Assembly: GCA_944990035.1 (NCBI GenBank)
Contig: CALYLX010000080.1
Span: 637,504 to 701,503 of the forward strand
Source: Clitopilus passeckerianus
Lineage: Eukaryota > Basidiomycota > Agaricomycetes > Agaricales > Entolomataceae
DNA: 64,000 bases
Direction: 5' to 3'
Under the pieces are notes generated by a model, which was given only the letters and a program-made list of their open reading frames with translations, did not search any database and was not told where the DNA came from. The translations under genes were made by a program, and so were the position numbers. The stretch's first letter is position 1; each line of letters begins with the position of its first letter. Of the stretch, positions 23,408 to 34,828 are shown piece after piece.

Positions 23408-25159
23408 ATGTCTCTACTGAAAGTTGACGGCACTAAAATTGTCGATGAGCAGGGCAAGGAAACCATCTTGCGAGGAGCAGGATTGGGAGGATGGATGAAG
23501 TAGGTTCATAATTTTCCGGTTCTTGTTGCAAAGCTGATTATCTTTTCAGCATGGAGAATTTCATCTCAGGTTTGACCGATAACATTCTCTTCGGTCGGAT
23601 TTCCATCTAACTCGGGTTTGACTAGGATATCCTGGATGCGAACACCAAATCCGCGATGCATTGGCTGCAACCATTGGCGAGGAGAAGTCGGAACTCTTCT
23701 TCGACAAGGTGACCATCCATAGGCTCGTCGTCTGTCAGTGGGCTAACTCATCATCCGTAGTTCCTTGAGTACTTCTTCACCGATGCCGATGCTCAATTCT
23801 TCAAAAGCCTTGGTCTCAACTGTATCCGTCTTCCCTTCAACTACAGGCATTTTGAAGGTATATTACACCTCGCCCTCTTTTCTAAGAGCTCGCCTGACAC
23901 GCCTCTTCCGCTGCAGATGACCTAAACCCCCGTGTTCTCAAGGAGTCTGGCTTCAAGCACCTCGACCGTGTTATTAACATCTGCGCTGCCCACGGCATCT
24001 ATACCATCCTTGATCTTCACGTCGCTCCAGGTGGCCAGAACACCGACTGGCATTCTGACCATGGAACCCACCTCGCCAACTGTAGGTCCTATAGAAACAC
24101 CCGTTTTACACCCTCCTGACCATCTTCCAACCAGTCTGGAACCACAAGGATTTCCAGGACCGCGCCGTCTGGCTCTGGGAGAACCTTGCCGCCCACTACA
24201 AGGGCAACAAATGGATCGCTGGTTACAACCCCCTCAACGAACCCACCGACCCTACCCACACCCGAGTCATCGCATTCTACGACCGCGTTCACAAAGCCAT
24301 CCGTGCCATCGACCCCGACCATATCATCTTCTTCGACGGCAACACCTTCGCTTCTGACTTCTCCCACTTTGGTGACGCCCACAAGGAGTGGGCCAACACT
24401 GCCTACTCGATCCACGATTACTCCAGCTACGGTTTCCCCGCCGCCAGCGAGCTGTACTCTAGCACTGCTGAGCAGAAGAGGAGGTTGAAGAGGAGCTATG
24501 AGAAGAAGAGGGAGTGGATGGATGAGCGGGGCCTATGCGTCTGGAACGGAGAGTGGGGCCCAGTCTACGCCAGGAAGCAGTACGAGGGTACTGAAACTGA
24601 GAAAATCAACGAGTCTCGGTACCAGGTCCTCAAGGATCAACTCCAGATCTACAACCAGGTTTGCCTCTTTCCTTGCCTGACATACCACAGGACACTGATC
24701 TAACCACACTTTCAACAGGATCGCCTCAGTTGGTCTATCTGGACATACAAGGATATCGGTTTCCAAGGAATGGTCCACCTCGACCTCTCATCCCCTTACA
24801 TGACCCTCTTCAAAGACCACCTCGCCAAGAAGCACCGTCTTGCTGTCGACGCCTGGGGTGCAGACGACGTTCACGTCCGCGACGTCTACCAACCTCTCCT
24901 CGACCACATCCTCAAGGAGATCCCCGAGGAATACCAGAAGCTCTACCCTCACCCCGTCTGGAAGCTCGACTCTAGGGTTACCCGATTGGCCAGGAACCTG
25001 CTGGTCAGCGAGTTCATGATCCAGGAGTGGGCAGACCACTTCAAGGGCAAGAGCGCTGAGGAAATCGATGAGATTGCCAAGAGCTTCCACTTTGATCAGT
25101 GTGTTAAGAGGGAGGGATTGAACAAGGTCCTCTCGGAGAACGCCCGGCAAGTGCAGTGA
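23408..25159 (+). CDS. GH5 glycoside hydrolase, intracellular beta-glucosidase/glucanase type
   Basis: This is a retaining beta-glycosidase of family GH5. Seven exons (23408-23499, 23550-23569, 23626-23708, 23761-23857, 23917-24081, 24135-24658, 24719-25159) join to 473 residues; exon 2 is a 20-nt microexon. The acid/base is Glu188 in YNPLNEP and the nucleophile Glu292 in VWNGEWGP. HGIYTILDLHVAPG, CIRLPFNYRHFE and the IWTYKDIGFQGM strand are also typical. There is no signal peptide: the protein starts MSLLKVDGTKIVDEQG, so it probably works in the cytoplasm, unlike secreted exo-1,3-glucanases of the same family. The C-terminal 120 residues are helical and not needed for the barrel. The exact substrate cannot be told from the sequence. 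Confidence 0.85.
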
Positions 25160-25448
25160 ACGTAATGTAAAATATGTAATCGTATTCGACAACTCGTGTA
25201 AATGAATAATTATTGGCGGTGGAGACAGGAATAACTTCACGAAGCAAAAGCCAGCCTCATCTCGACAAACGAATATCCGCACTGAAAGAACAGCTGTTGG
25301 TGGATGATGTGGTCTTCCATAAAGATGGAATAAATTTCTCGTTATCTCATTTGCACGTCAGTCGGTATAATACATAATGGAATAATCCTCGGTACATCAT
25401 CCTGCTTCTTCACAGCCCTCGACTAGATTAAATACAGCATACCCATGC

Positions 25449-26319
25449 TCAGCAGTTTGCAAGGTAGCTCGACAAAGCGCTCTTCTCTGCGCTATCGATG
25501 GTCAAGCTATAGTAGTGCTTGACTTGGACCCAAGCTCGAGCGTAGGTGCACACGAATGAAGACAAGGGTGGGATCCATTGAGCGATATCTACCAAACATA
25601 AGCGGAGATTAGTCCAAATCAAGAGTAGTAACATCGGAAGAACAGACCTTTATCGCCCTTGCTCTGGTTCAAGTTGTCCGTCACCGCAACGAGTTGAGGC
25701 CGGGTGAGGTCGTTGGCGAAAGCTTCTCTCTGTGCAGTAGTCCACGAACGGGCACCGGAGATCCAGGCCTCTTTGAGGGGAATAACGTGGTCCTACAGAA
25801 TAGACTATGTTAGCGCCGAATGCCAGAGTATTTGGTCTGGCAGCAGACTCACGATATCCAAGTCAGACGCCAAAGTCGTGGCGACGTTGTCGTATGGAGA
25901 TACCCAATGTCCAGAGGTGGCTTTGCAAGACGAGTCAGTGACAACAGATGTGCCATCCCGCTTGAGGACAGCTATGCATAATGAATGCGGTGAGGACGTC
26001 TTCGGCTGTTTGCAATGAATGATACTCACTCTCTCGGGTGTCGCAATTTCCTGAGATGATGTCCCAAGTGGGAAAGAGATCTCTGTCGTAAGCAGGAGAG
26101 TTCGAGGGGGTCGCAACTGTCACTGTAGGCGCGCATAGTTCTTCTTAGCTACGACCAATGTCTAGCATGCTAGAATTGCTTACGTTGTGACAAGTACGTC
26201 CTTGCTGTGCTCGCTGCGATAGGCGTGGGTAATGCTCTTTGCGACAAGGGCACGAAGACCGGAGCAGCGAGGGTAGAGGAAACTGTAGCGAGTACAACGA
26301 GAGGAGTGAGCTTGAACAT
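25449..26319 (-). CDS. Secreted HNH nuclease of the GmrSD C-terminal (DUF1524) type
   Basis: This is a small extracellular nuclease common in fungi and actinobacteria, probably for nucleic-acid scavenging or competition. Five exons (26319-26184, 26122-26030, 25971-25853, 25792-25648, 25588-25449) join to 210 residues. The first 18 or so residues are a signal peptide (MFKLTPLVVLATVSSTLAA). The family blocks are all seen: DRDLFPTW, CDTRETVLKRDG, DLDIDHVIPLKEAW with the Asp-His core at 117-118, AFANDL, NQSKGDKDIAQWIPP and WVQVKHYYSLTID, ending in Cys. Conserved Cys residues suggest disulfides in the secreted form. A TATA box lies at 26395-26402. The active-site residues are intact. Confidence 0.88.
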
Positions 26320-27593
26320 TGTATCTTCACGTCGAGTCCTGTGTAACAGCAGCTAATGGGAGCAGCTAGAGGACATAACTGAGCATGCCGGACCGTTTTA
26401 TAGGTTTGCAGAGTTGAATCTTGACAGGTAGTAACGAGAACAGGCCCGTCCAGTTGCGCTCAGATGACCAGATAAGACCAAGAAGGAAGCCCGACAGAGA
26501 GAAGCGACGAGCAGAGATAATGAACGTGTGGTACAACAATTCATTGATTGACCACATGTGCGTCGCATCTCCATCCAATCAGTCCGGATTCAGCTATCAT
26601 GTCCTTGAGATACCTGATCAGGCAGATGGCTGGAGCTGGAGGCTAACCAGAGAGAGAAGAAGTGAACATTCGTAAGTTAGGTAATGACAGAAACCCTGGA
26701 AACCCATGCCTTCATCTGCCAATTCACTCCACAATTGGCTGATGCTCGCTCAAAATGTTAAGGCACTACAAACAGAGAGCATGAACCTTTATATCAGTTC
26801 TAATGGTTGCCGAACTACCGCACCACCGTTCCATGCGTTCGGAGATACTGCATCTTCAAGTTCTCGGCGCATGTGTTTTGAGCAGAAGTAATCCATGTGG
26901 TTTCGGGACGATATGCCGCTTGTTGGTTCGAACGTTGCCCCAAAGGTATCAAGAGAGATGTCGAAGTTCAAGGATTTGTTCATGCTCGCAGGCACGTTGT
27001 TTTATTTGAAGTTCTTTGCTTCTATGCGTTATGGTTGTTCGGGATAGACAAAGCCGTCTCTTGTTTATCATGAGTTCTTGTCAATACCTTGCTGAACTTG
27101 CTGCTTCAACTACTGCTTCAAGCGGACGAGTGCTGACAGCTAAACACAGCCACATTGAGGGGCGAAGATCAGGTCCAATCGCACTGAGCCACACACACAC
27201 ACTAGTACTCGCCAACCACTCATGAAGAAAGAATACAGAAGTTCCATCAGTCCATTGGGCAAGTAAATTAACGACCCAAGCCAAATTTTGACATTGGCTG
27301 ACACGGAAAATCCGGAAGGTAGCTGACCATCTTGAAAAGGTCGTCTTCTCATGGCCACCTTTGCAGAGTAGAAAAGAGCAAAGAAAGGCAACGCGACAAG
27401 ATTCTTATTACAGTCCCAGGGTACATAGCGCGATCATGGTGTTATGGGATAGGAAATCAAGCGAGGGAACGTATGCAAAACGGGTAGACTATCTTAAGCC
27501 TTGATCGTATTTGATGGGAGCGAAAGGAAGGGTAAGTACGATGAGAAGATGGGCGCGGCGCGGGGTGGTCCTGTTGCCTGTGCTAAAGCTTGG
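26320..27593. other. Intergenic region, 1.3 kb
   Basis: This is the upstream region of the nuclease and the 3' flank of the small membrane protein gene. It has a short CA run near 27,190 and no supported coding frame. Confidence 0.45.
26395..26402 (-). promoter_or_regulatory. Candidate TATA box of the HNH nuclease gene
   Basis: TATAAAAC on the minus strand lies 76-83 bp upstream of the ATG at 26319, a spacing nearly the same as for the beta-lactamase-like gene. Confidence 0.45.
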
Positions 27594-28415
27594 CTAGGCG
27601 CAATTCTCAACTTGCCACATCAATCGCCTTAGTCTCTCCCCACCCCATTCAATTGTCTGAGTGCCAGGCTCGTAATCTAAAAACGGTTCGTCAGTTCATC
27701 TGTTGAAACTCGGACATACATGATGCCAGCGAGGCTTGCCTTTTCCAACCCAAACGATGCGAACGCTATGCTTTCCGGCGGGTACAACGAAACTGCCATG
27801 ACTGAAACCCTGAGCCTGGCACTGATCCCGTCCTTCAGGCGTCGATGGGTAGCACCAGATATTTTTGTCTACCACAAATTCGGAGGTCCTCCCAACACCT
27901 CTGCCATCAATAAACACCGCCAGCTGCATGTCTCTTTGATCCACATCGAGTAGTGACAGCCGGTGAGGAGTCGACCTCTCGAGGGTGTATTCAATCGGGG
28001 AGGGTCGTCCGTGGGCATCTGGAAGAAGTGTATTGATTTCCCAGCGCCGGAAAATTGTGACTGGTGGTTTGCATGTGATGTTCAACGGTGAAGAAACAGG
28101 CATATCGGGTTTTGCCGGGATTGGAGGTATGTTGGGAGACGGCTGCTCCGATGGAGTCGGGGAGACCGATTCTTGGGAGGATGAACCTAGGCATTCGAAT
28201 GAAATTCAGCTTTGTATCTGATTCGGAGAGAGAATACATACCATAGTAGTACACTAGAAGGGCCCCTAGAATCACAAGGACAGCATCCAAAATTCTTGCG
28301 AGCTTGTAAGGTTTTGGACGGGGAGGCCCTTTGCCCACTTTTGGAGGTCTACATGTTCGTTTGGCGATGCTTCTTTCAACCCAAAGAGGAACTCACGACG
28401 GAGTGAACTACCCAT
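27594..28415 (-). CDS. Small single-pass membrane protein of unknown function
   Basis: I do not recognise this family. The clear coding part is 28337-28242 plus 28186 to about 27,718: a Lys/Pro-rich start, one membrane helix (ILDAVLVILGALLVYYYG), a Ser/Pro linker and a globular domain with NITCKPPVTIFRRWEIN, QLAVFIDGRGVG and GSFVVPAGKHSVRIVWVG, perhaps a beta-sandwich outside the membrane. The first frame lacks an ATG, so a 19-nt exon at 28415-28397 (ATG, then GTGAGT) is inferred; the acceptor at 28338 restores frame. The last exon starts at 27676 and ends at 27594; its joining donor is uncertain (GTATGT or GTCCGA). The inferred first exon overlaps the 3' coding end of the upstream dioxygenase gene. 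Confidence 0.5.
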
Positions 28416-31400
28416 GGAACAGCTTCAGTCACTGAAAGTTTCGAAGACGTAACGAACCGGAAACCCACCGAAACCTTCAACGTCAATGGGTATGGTGCTA
28501 CTCCCCCTTTCTTGTCCGTATATAAAACTGGATCCATCTACCAGGTAATTGAGTGAGCATAATATGATCGATTAGCCCCAATGAACGTACGGGTTGGTTC
28601 TCGGAAGATCGACTCTTGTATGGTTCATACTTGTTGATATTTCCCTCCAATTTGATATCCTCCAGGCTGAAGATGGCTTTTAGAAGCTGTACAGAGATTT
28701 AGTGCTCTATCGCCTTTATCCGGGACCGCCGATCAAAATCTGACCTCAGGCATCGTCTACGACACAAGGGAATCAACACAATCATATAGGTAAAAGGTCG
28801 AAGAGAACGTACGTTATCGCAGAACGATAGACCTGGGCATTTATGAATACCGAGGCCTTGAATAGACCAAGGGCGGAATCCATGGGTTTTACATATGAGT
28901 GTCCCCTTGGCATGCATGCGACAATTGGTCAGTTCGCTGCCCGTACGAGAGCAAGGAGGTTTGGGGTGATGTCTGCATTGTTCTGAATCTGTATCGGCAG
29001 GCCCGCAGTCAGAAGGATGAAGCTTTGAGTGTTCGCTCTCGCCCATCGTATCACAATCGCTTTTCTGCCATATCGGACAATGCTGTCGTTCCTCTGTCAA
29101 GCACTTTGCATTGCTGTGTATCTGGCACGTCTGGTTGTCGGTGGGAGATCCTGTAAATGCGCAGGACCAATTGATACAAGGTCCCGTCCCATGATAGACG
29201 TAGATCGTCCGTGCAGGATTTATGTCGTCCGGGTTGTCGAAAAGCTCCTTCTGCAAAAGGCCGGAAGTCCTCAGCATACAGTCGAGTGGTCAGGAGAAGT
29301 GACATTCGCACATTCTGATGTAAGGAACCAAAATCTGCCACCACCCGATCTCCTACTTTGACTTCTTTAGATGCTGGGCTTCCGGTACCATTAGCTTCGG
29401 GAATTTCGTCGTCTTTCTTGACTGTTCTAACAAGAGTCAAAGGTATGCCAAGTCCTAAGACTGAATGAGACAATAAAAAGTGAATATACAAAGCAACATA
29501 CGCACGTTGAGCCTCGCGAACGTAGCCCATAAGTAGGAACTCCTGCAATTTCGCGGGAATCTGAGGCCCATCGTCATCTCTGTCGAGGAAGGGCCCAAAT
29601 GGCTGGGAAACATCTGCCAAATAAAATTGTGAGGAATGCTTCACCAGAAGAACAAAGCAAGACATTCACCATTTTTCACGGCTGTAATCCAGTCTATTAA
29701 CGCCTTGTTCTCTGTCGGCATCCTCAACCCGACGATCCGGGTGATGTCCTCTTTATGGGCCTTCCGATCGGGATCCAGATAGAAATCAACGACTTGTGTG
29801 CATGCTGAATGCGGAACTATAGTGAGCATTGACGTTTGTGTAGGTGGAAAATCTTGGACTCGCCTGATGCATAGTTTACAGCCATTACTACGCAAAGGCC
29901 CATTATATTGGCGGATAGCCTTGCTATGGTCAATTTAGCTAGAGGTCTCTCTAGCCGTCGTTCTGCCTCCTCGAGCGAGATCGTCCCTGCTTCGGTAGCA
30001 TCCCCATTCTCTTGTCCGCCTTTCTGCGACCCGATTCCCTTGACTAAATGATCTGGTACGTTTTGAATGACATCGGAGATGACAAGAGTCTCGTCGATCT
30101 TTTCTGGTAAATCGCCGATCGTCGCATGGGTCCGTACGAGTCGCTCTATGAAGGTGTATGACATAGATACATCCGATGCGCCTTCGTCTGTGAAAAGTTG
30201 TTTGTATACCCCAGAGACCCATTCCCAGATAACACGATTGAATATCTCTTTGAGAAGATATTTGCAAAAACCACCGAGAACAATCTGGATCAAGGTTCGT
30301 CACAACAATGCGACGGTCAAGGTAGTAGAAAGTCCCTCACAGTTTTATCGGCCCACATATCTCGGACAATGTCCTGGCATGAGATCAGCCGGGGACGAAG
30401 TATCGGGTATTTAAAACTCAAGTACCTTCAAGATCCCAAAAAAACCTTTTGGCTCCACCGATTTCGGCTGAATGAGTGCCTTCGACACTCTCTCCTGCAC
30501 TGCATGCCGAATTTTCTCTCCATTGACCTTCGCAAGGCGACTTGCAGCCCAGAAATCGGCTGACTCGCATCTCCCGAAGACATATCTAATTAATGATCCC
30601 ATGAAACTTCAATCTTGATACAAAATGCGGATAAACTTACGCATATAAGGAGGCAAAGTCCATGAGGTACTCGGCAAGTCGGGGAACGTCCTCGAGCTCC
30701 ACTTCTTCTCCACACTTGTACATTAGAGTCAGTGTAGGCAATAGACGCAGCTTAGGATAAACTCACCAATGTTTGAAGAACCCAAGCGGTGCATAACGGG
30801 TTGATGACCTCGTACGCGAGGTCAATGGTCTGTTCCTTCGTCTTCGCGTCGTTTGATTTAGAGCTACTTGTATTTATAGTACGTTGTTGGAGAGAAAGGG
30901 GGAAAGGGGAACTAACTGTGTTTCAATGTGCTTGTTCACAAGTTGCTGTACCCCTGCACTGAAATATTTCGTGTATGTTCGGAACGTGCGCACATCCGGC
31001 ATTAGAGAATACATAAGCTAAAAAATAACCATGAATCATCAACAATCAGGCTCTGAACAGCTTCAGGCGTGGGCTCACCATTTGTTGGTCAACATCGTGT
31101 CTACAGCAAATAAGAAATTCAATATAAACTCACAGGTATCAAAGTTTACACATACAAATTGATCTTGGAATTGTCAGTGACATCGATGTCGTCAAAGGCG
31201 AGCATGTATCTGTGAGTTTCTAGTTAAATCGAGTTATTTTTATGCTGGCGGCCGCGAGACCAACGTACCCGTAACGGCCTGTTATTGATTTCAAAGCTGC
31301 ACCATAAGGAGTTTGGTAGATTTCCGGACGATTGAAAACATGTCTGACCCCGTCCCAATCTTTTAGTATCTGGGGAAGGGGGGCCGCCTCTACGGTATCA

Positions 31401-34055
31401 GTGTCGTAGATTGCCAGTCGGTCAAGGGTCTTTAATCTCTCTTGAACATTGTTTGGCAATAATAGGGGGAAAAGTGCACGTGAGCTGTTGTAGGGAAAAG
31501 AACGGGGAAGATTTCGAAGGATGACTGAAAGAATTCTTGTTAGTAGGAACGAAGACCGTGAGTTGGAAGCCGAAGGTTACGAACGAGCTGGGAGGACTGC
31601 GCTGTATTCCCCAACAGTACGAGACGAGAGGCAGAGCTCTTGAGCTACGGGCGCCCAGGGTGACGGTGTATCTGTGCAGGTATACGTATAAGAAAGCCGT
31701 CATCTCCGAAGATAGCGAGGAATCTGGGTACCTTTATCGCTGGGTTGGGGATCTCTCTTTGGATGTGGGTCGTCACAGATAGTGGTCACCTTCGGGCACT
31801 TTCATTAGTCTTTTGGCCCTTCCCGAAGCTCAGGTATTGAAAACGTACGATGGCTCTTATGAGGCCATAAGTCTACTCAGAACTCAGCTCCTATGAAGGA
31901 ATCGAATACAAGGGACACTCACCTGGGTAGCGCCCAGTCTGAAGAGCGAATCCTTTAAAGGCTTCTCCGCAAGAAGCCCAGGCTTTAAGTTGGATCCCGA
32001 TCAGTTCAAATATGAGTGTGACAACGGTAATAGCCTCACAAGAAGTTCCAGTTGATCAATGCCGCCGGGATAGCAGTCTTTTGCTCGCTTGACAACATCA
32101 ACGTCGTCGTTCCACTGCTCAAATTTGGTGTATCCTATCATTGCGTCTGAGTGTGAGATATTTGGTTGTTGATCACTGGAGACCACATACGACTGAGGCC
32201 CAAATAGATACGGAATTCATTCAAAGTGCACATCTTGAAGCTCCGGCACTGCTGCATAGTGGCAGTAACTCTTTGTTTCAAGAACGAGCCCAAACTCCCG
32301 GCTCCGGATGCTTCTGGCGTAGACGAGATCGCGCTAAGAAGGGTTGCAGCGAGCTCTGTATCCGAGAACATTGTAGGCTGGCCATTTAGATCAGTCGGAC
32401 GGTCCAGATCACTGAGGTAGGTAATACATCATTTTGAGATTGAATCTGGCGGAATACGACATTGAGACGTACCCCAAGTAGGCGGGGAACTTGAAGGAGG
32501 TCAATTGCGAACTCCTTTCCTGGCGGCGGACTTCAAGCTGGCTTGTGTCTTCCTCCTTCCAATCCTGCTTGTCCAGCCAGGAGGCATCTTCTTTACACAG
32601 CAACGAAGGTATCTGAACAAGATCTATAATTTAGCAGGCCACCTGTCGTTTTCATATCTTTGCATACCTGGCATAAGAGCGCAATTTCAACCGAGCATTT
32701 CTTGAAATCGGTGGCAGGTGCAGCTCCCTATGATGCCGCCAAAGTTGAGTTCATGGAAAGTTCGTGGTACCTTCGACTCACCAAAAAATTGAAGTCAGGG
32801 CCGGAATGGAAGAAGTCCTGCTTCATCACTCCTTTGAGGAAATCCCGGACGACCATATCTTTGAAGTGAACGCAGTTGATCGTTCTAGCCTGCTCAAAAA
32901 TCTCTTTGTTCCTTTGCTCCTCAGACAATTCCGGGCTCTCAACGGCCTCAAGGCGGCTTGCAATCCACTGTGTGCTCCTTAGATAAAGGGACGTTAGAAA
33001 TGGATAGCATGTTTAGCTCACGTTGTGGTTTCGATTGAAGAGGATCAAGATCGTGGACACCGACGGTGTCAAAAACTCAATACGATCTTCGGCGAAGGCG
33101 TCCACCTTTAACTTGCCGGCCGTCTTATCCCGTATGGTGTCTGCTGCAGCGCTTGTGGTACCGTAGAGAGGCGATAAGTCATAATGGGGAGACGTCTCGC
33201 TGACTGTCTCATTTCCAAGGGAAGTATCGGTGCAAGGGCGTGAGATAGATAACTAGTCAATAGTAAGCATCCAATGCTACAAGCCTTGTATACAAGTGGG
33301 CTTACATAAATAATAGTGGCCAGAGCATAAGCTAAGCCAGACACACGCTGGTCATCGGGATGGAAAGCTTGTGTTTGGGCGGAAGGTTGTGATGCTGTGG
33401 ACGGTCCCGGTTGGGGGGCGGACGCAGATGGAGGAGAGGCCGGTAATGAAAGAAGCTCGTCGAAAATTACATCTACAGGCTTGCGCTTTGAGTCATCGGC
33501 TGTCGATGATTCATTCGCAGCCAGGATGTAGGGGTATAGTCGGTTTTCCTCCGCACGACCAACGTTCCCGAGTGCTTTGACAGTACGGCCTTTTGAGTCC
33601 AATCGAGCTAGATTGGAGGAACATATGAGAAAATATTCGAAGCAACAGTTAAGGATATCATACTCGTCCTAAAGAATGCATCTCTCATCTCCTGCGCATG
33701 TCGGTCGTCCGGAGCCATCTTTGACATGTTGTAGATCCCATTGAACAGCTGTTCATCGGTCAGAGAGAACTAGGAAGGCATCTAAGAGGTTGAACGCACC
33801 GCTTGCAGGCTGTCCCGTCCGCCTTTCATGGTTGAAAACTTGGTAAAATTGTCCTAAGAAGGGTGAATGACTGTTGCAGACGTCTAGAGGTTGCCGACTT
33901 ACCACGTCCTCCTTATTCAATGCTGAATAAACAGGGGGTGGAGTCGTCTTCGAAGGGATGGGGTCCGGCGTTGAAACCCATCTGGGTTCAGCTGTTGCGG
34001 GGTTTGCATTCGAGCCAACGAAAAAGTCATTAGGATACTTGGTTAGAAAAGCCAT
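28376..34055 (-). CDS. Ppo/linoleate diol synthase-like protein (heme peroxidase + P450 domains)
   Basis: Fungal Ppo enzymes use an N-terminal heme peroxidase domain to oxygenate linoleate and a C-terminal P450 domain to rearrange the hydroperoxide into oxylipin signals. This gene has about 20 short exons from ATG 34055. Recognisable blocks: SPHYDLSPLYGTT and DAFAEDRIEFL (33.2-33.0 kb), LILFNRNHN, INCVHFKDMVVRDFLKGV (32.85 kb), MCTLNEFRIYLGL (32.2 kb), MPDVRTFRTYTKYFSAGVQQ (31.0 kb), CTQVVDFYLDPDRKAHKED (29.8 kb), the P450 helix motif EAQR (29.5 kb, using a TCTTAG acceptor), FDNPDDINPAR (29.2 kb) and the heme-thiolate loop GLGIHKCPG (28.85 kb). A 12-nt microexon encoding TMPE follows. Two oddities: the peroxidase catalytic residues are missing, and about 105 Cys/His-rich residues sit in the P450 heme loop. 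The stop at 28376 is inferred from the open frame. Confidence 0.72.
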
Positions 34056-34828
34056 GTTACGGAATCCGGGCACTAGGTGTTTCTGCTTCGAGTGGAATAA
34101 TTATACGCGTTCCGGGAGCGGAGACGAAAGCCTGGGTGATAAAAGAACTCTAGGCAGCCTTCACATTCGTGTGCCATGATACGGAGCGTATTTTTCGGCC
34201 TTGACGGGCTGCAGCTCGAGCGTTAACTTAGGCGTCAGGCATGTCATGAAGGTTAGGGCAAGCGACATCCAGAATGATCGTGAATGTGAAAAGCTGGAAA
34301 CGATCATGCATCATGGGTAAGGTAGTGGCCTCCTCTGGGCCATTCAGGCCACTTGAGAATTTTTGAATTTTTGACGCCTGCCGATGGATAATACATTAGT
34401 AGCTAGTCCCGATCGGGCTTCTTGAATAATTCACCTTTAACTCAGGATAGAGATGAGGCTACTTTAAGTAAGGCGTCCATGCGTGAAAGGCAAGTTCAGC
34501 AGGTGCTCGATCGAAGAGGTTCATACTCATGACTGTCAGCCAATGACAGGCGCTGGTGTGTGGAAAAACCGGAGTTAGCATGCCCATGCGCGCTTGCTCG
34601 TCGCGTTCGCGTTCATCTACTGTAAGTATCACACACTGTCACTTGGAAGTTGTAGTAGGACCCAGCAGGACCCCAGACAACCTCATCCCAAATCTATGGT
34701 GAAAATGAGACCGCGCGTCAAAAAAATTCCTTGTCCATCCAGCTGCAAACACTGCGCCATGAGGTTTGCAAGACGATATAAGATTCGTCCCGTTACCTCG
34801 GGAATAATTGGTTAAATTTTGAAACATC
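34056..34828. other. Divergent intergenic region
   Basis: This lies between the Ppo-like gene and the DUF2235 gene and should hold both promoters. I see no coding frame or clear element. Confidence 0.45.

Noticed and set aside
27189..27200. CA dinucleotide run
   Set aside because: It is too short to call a microsatellite of interest.
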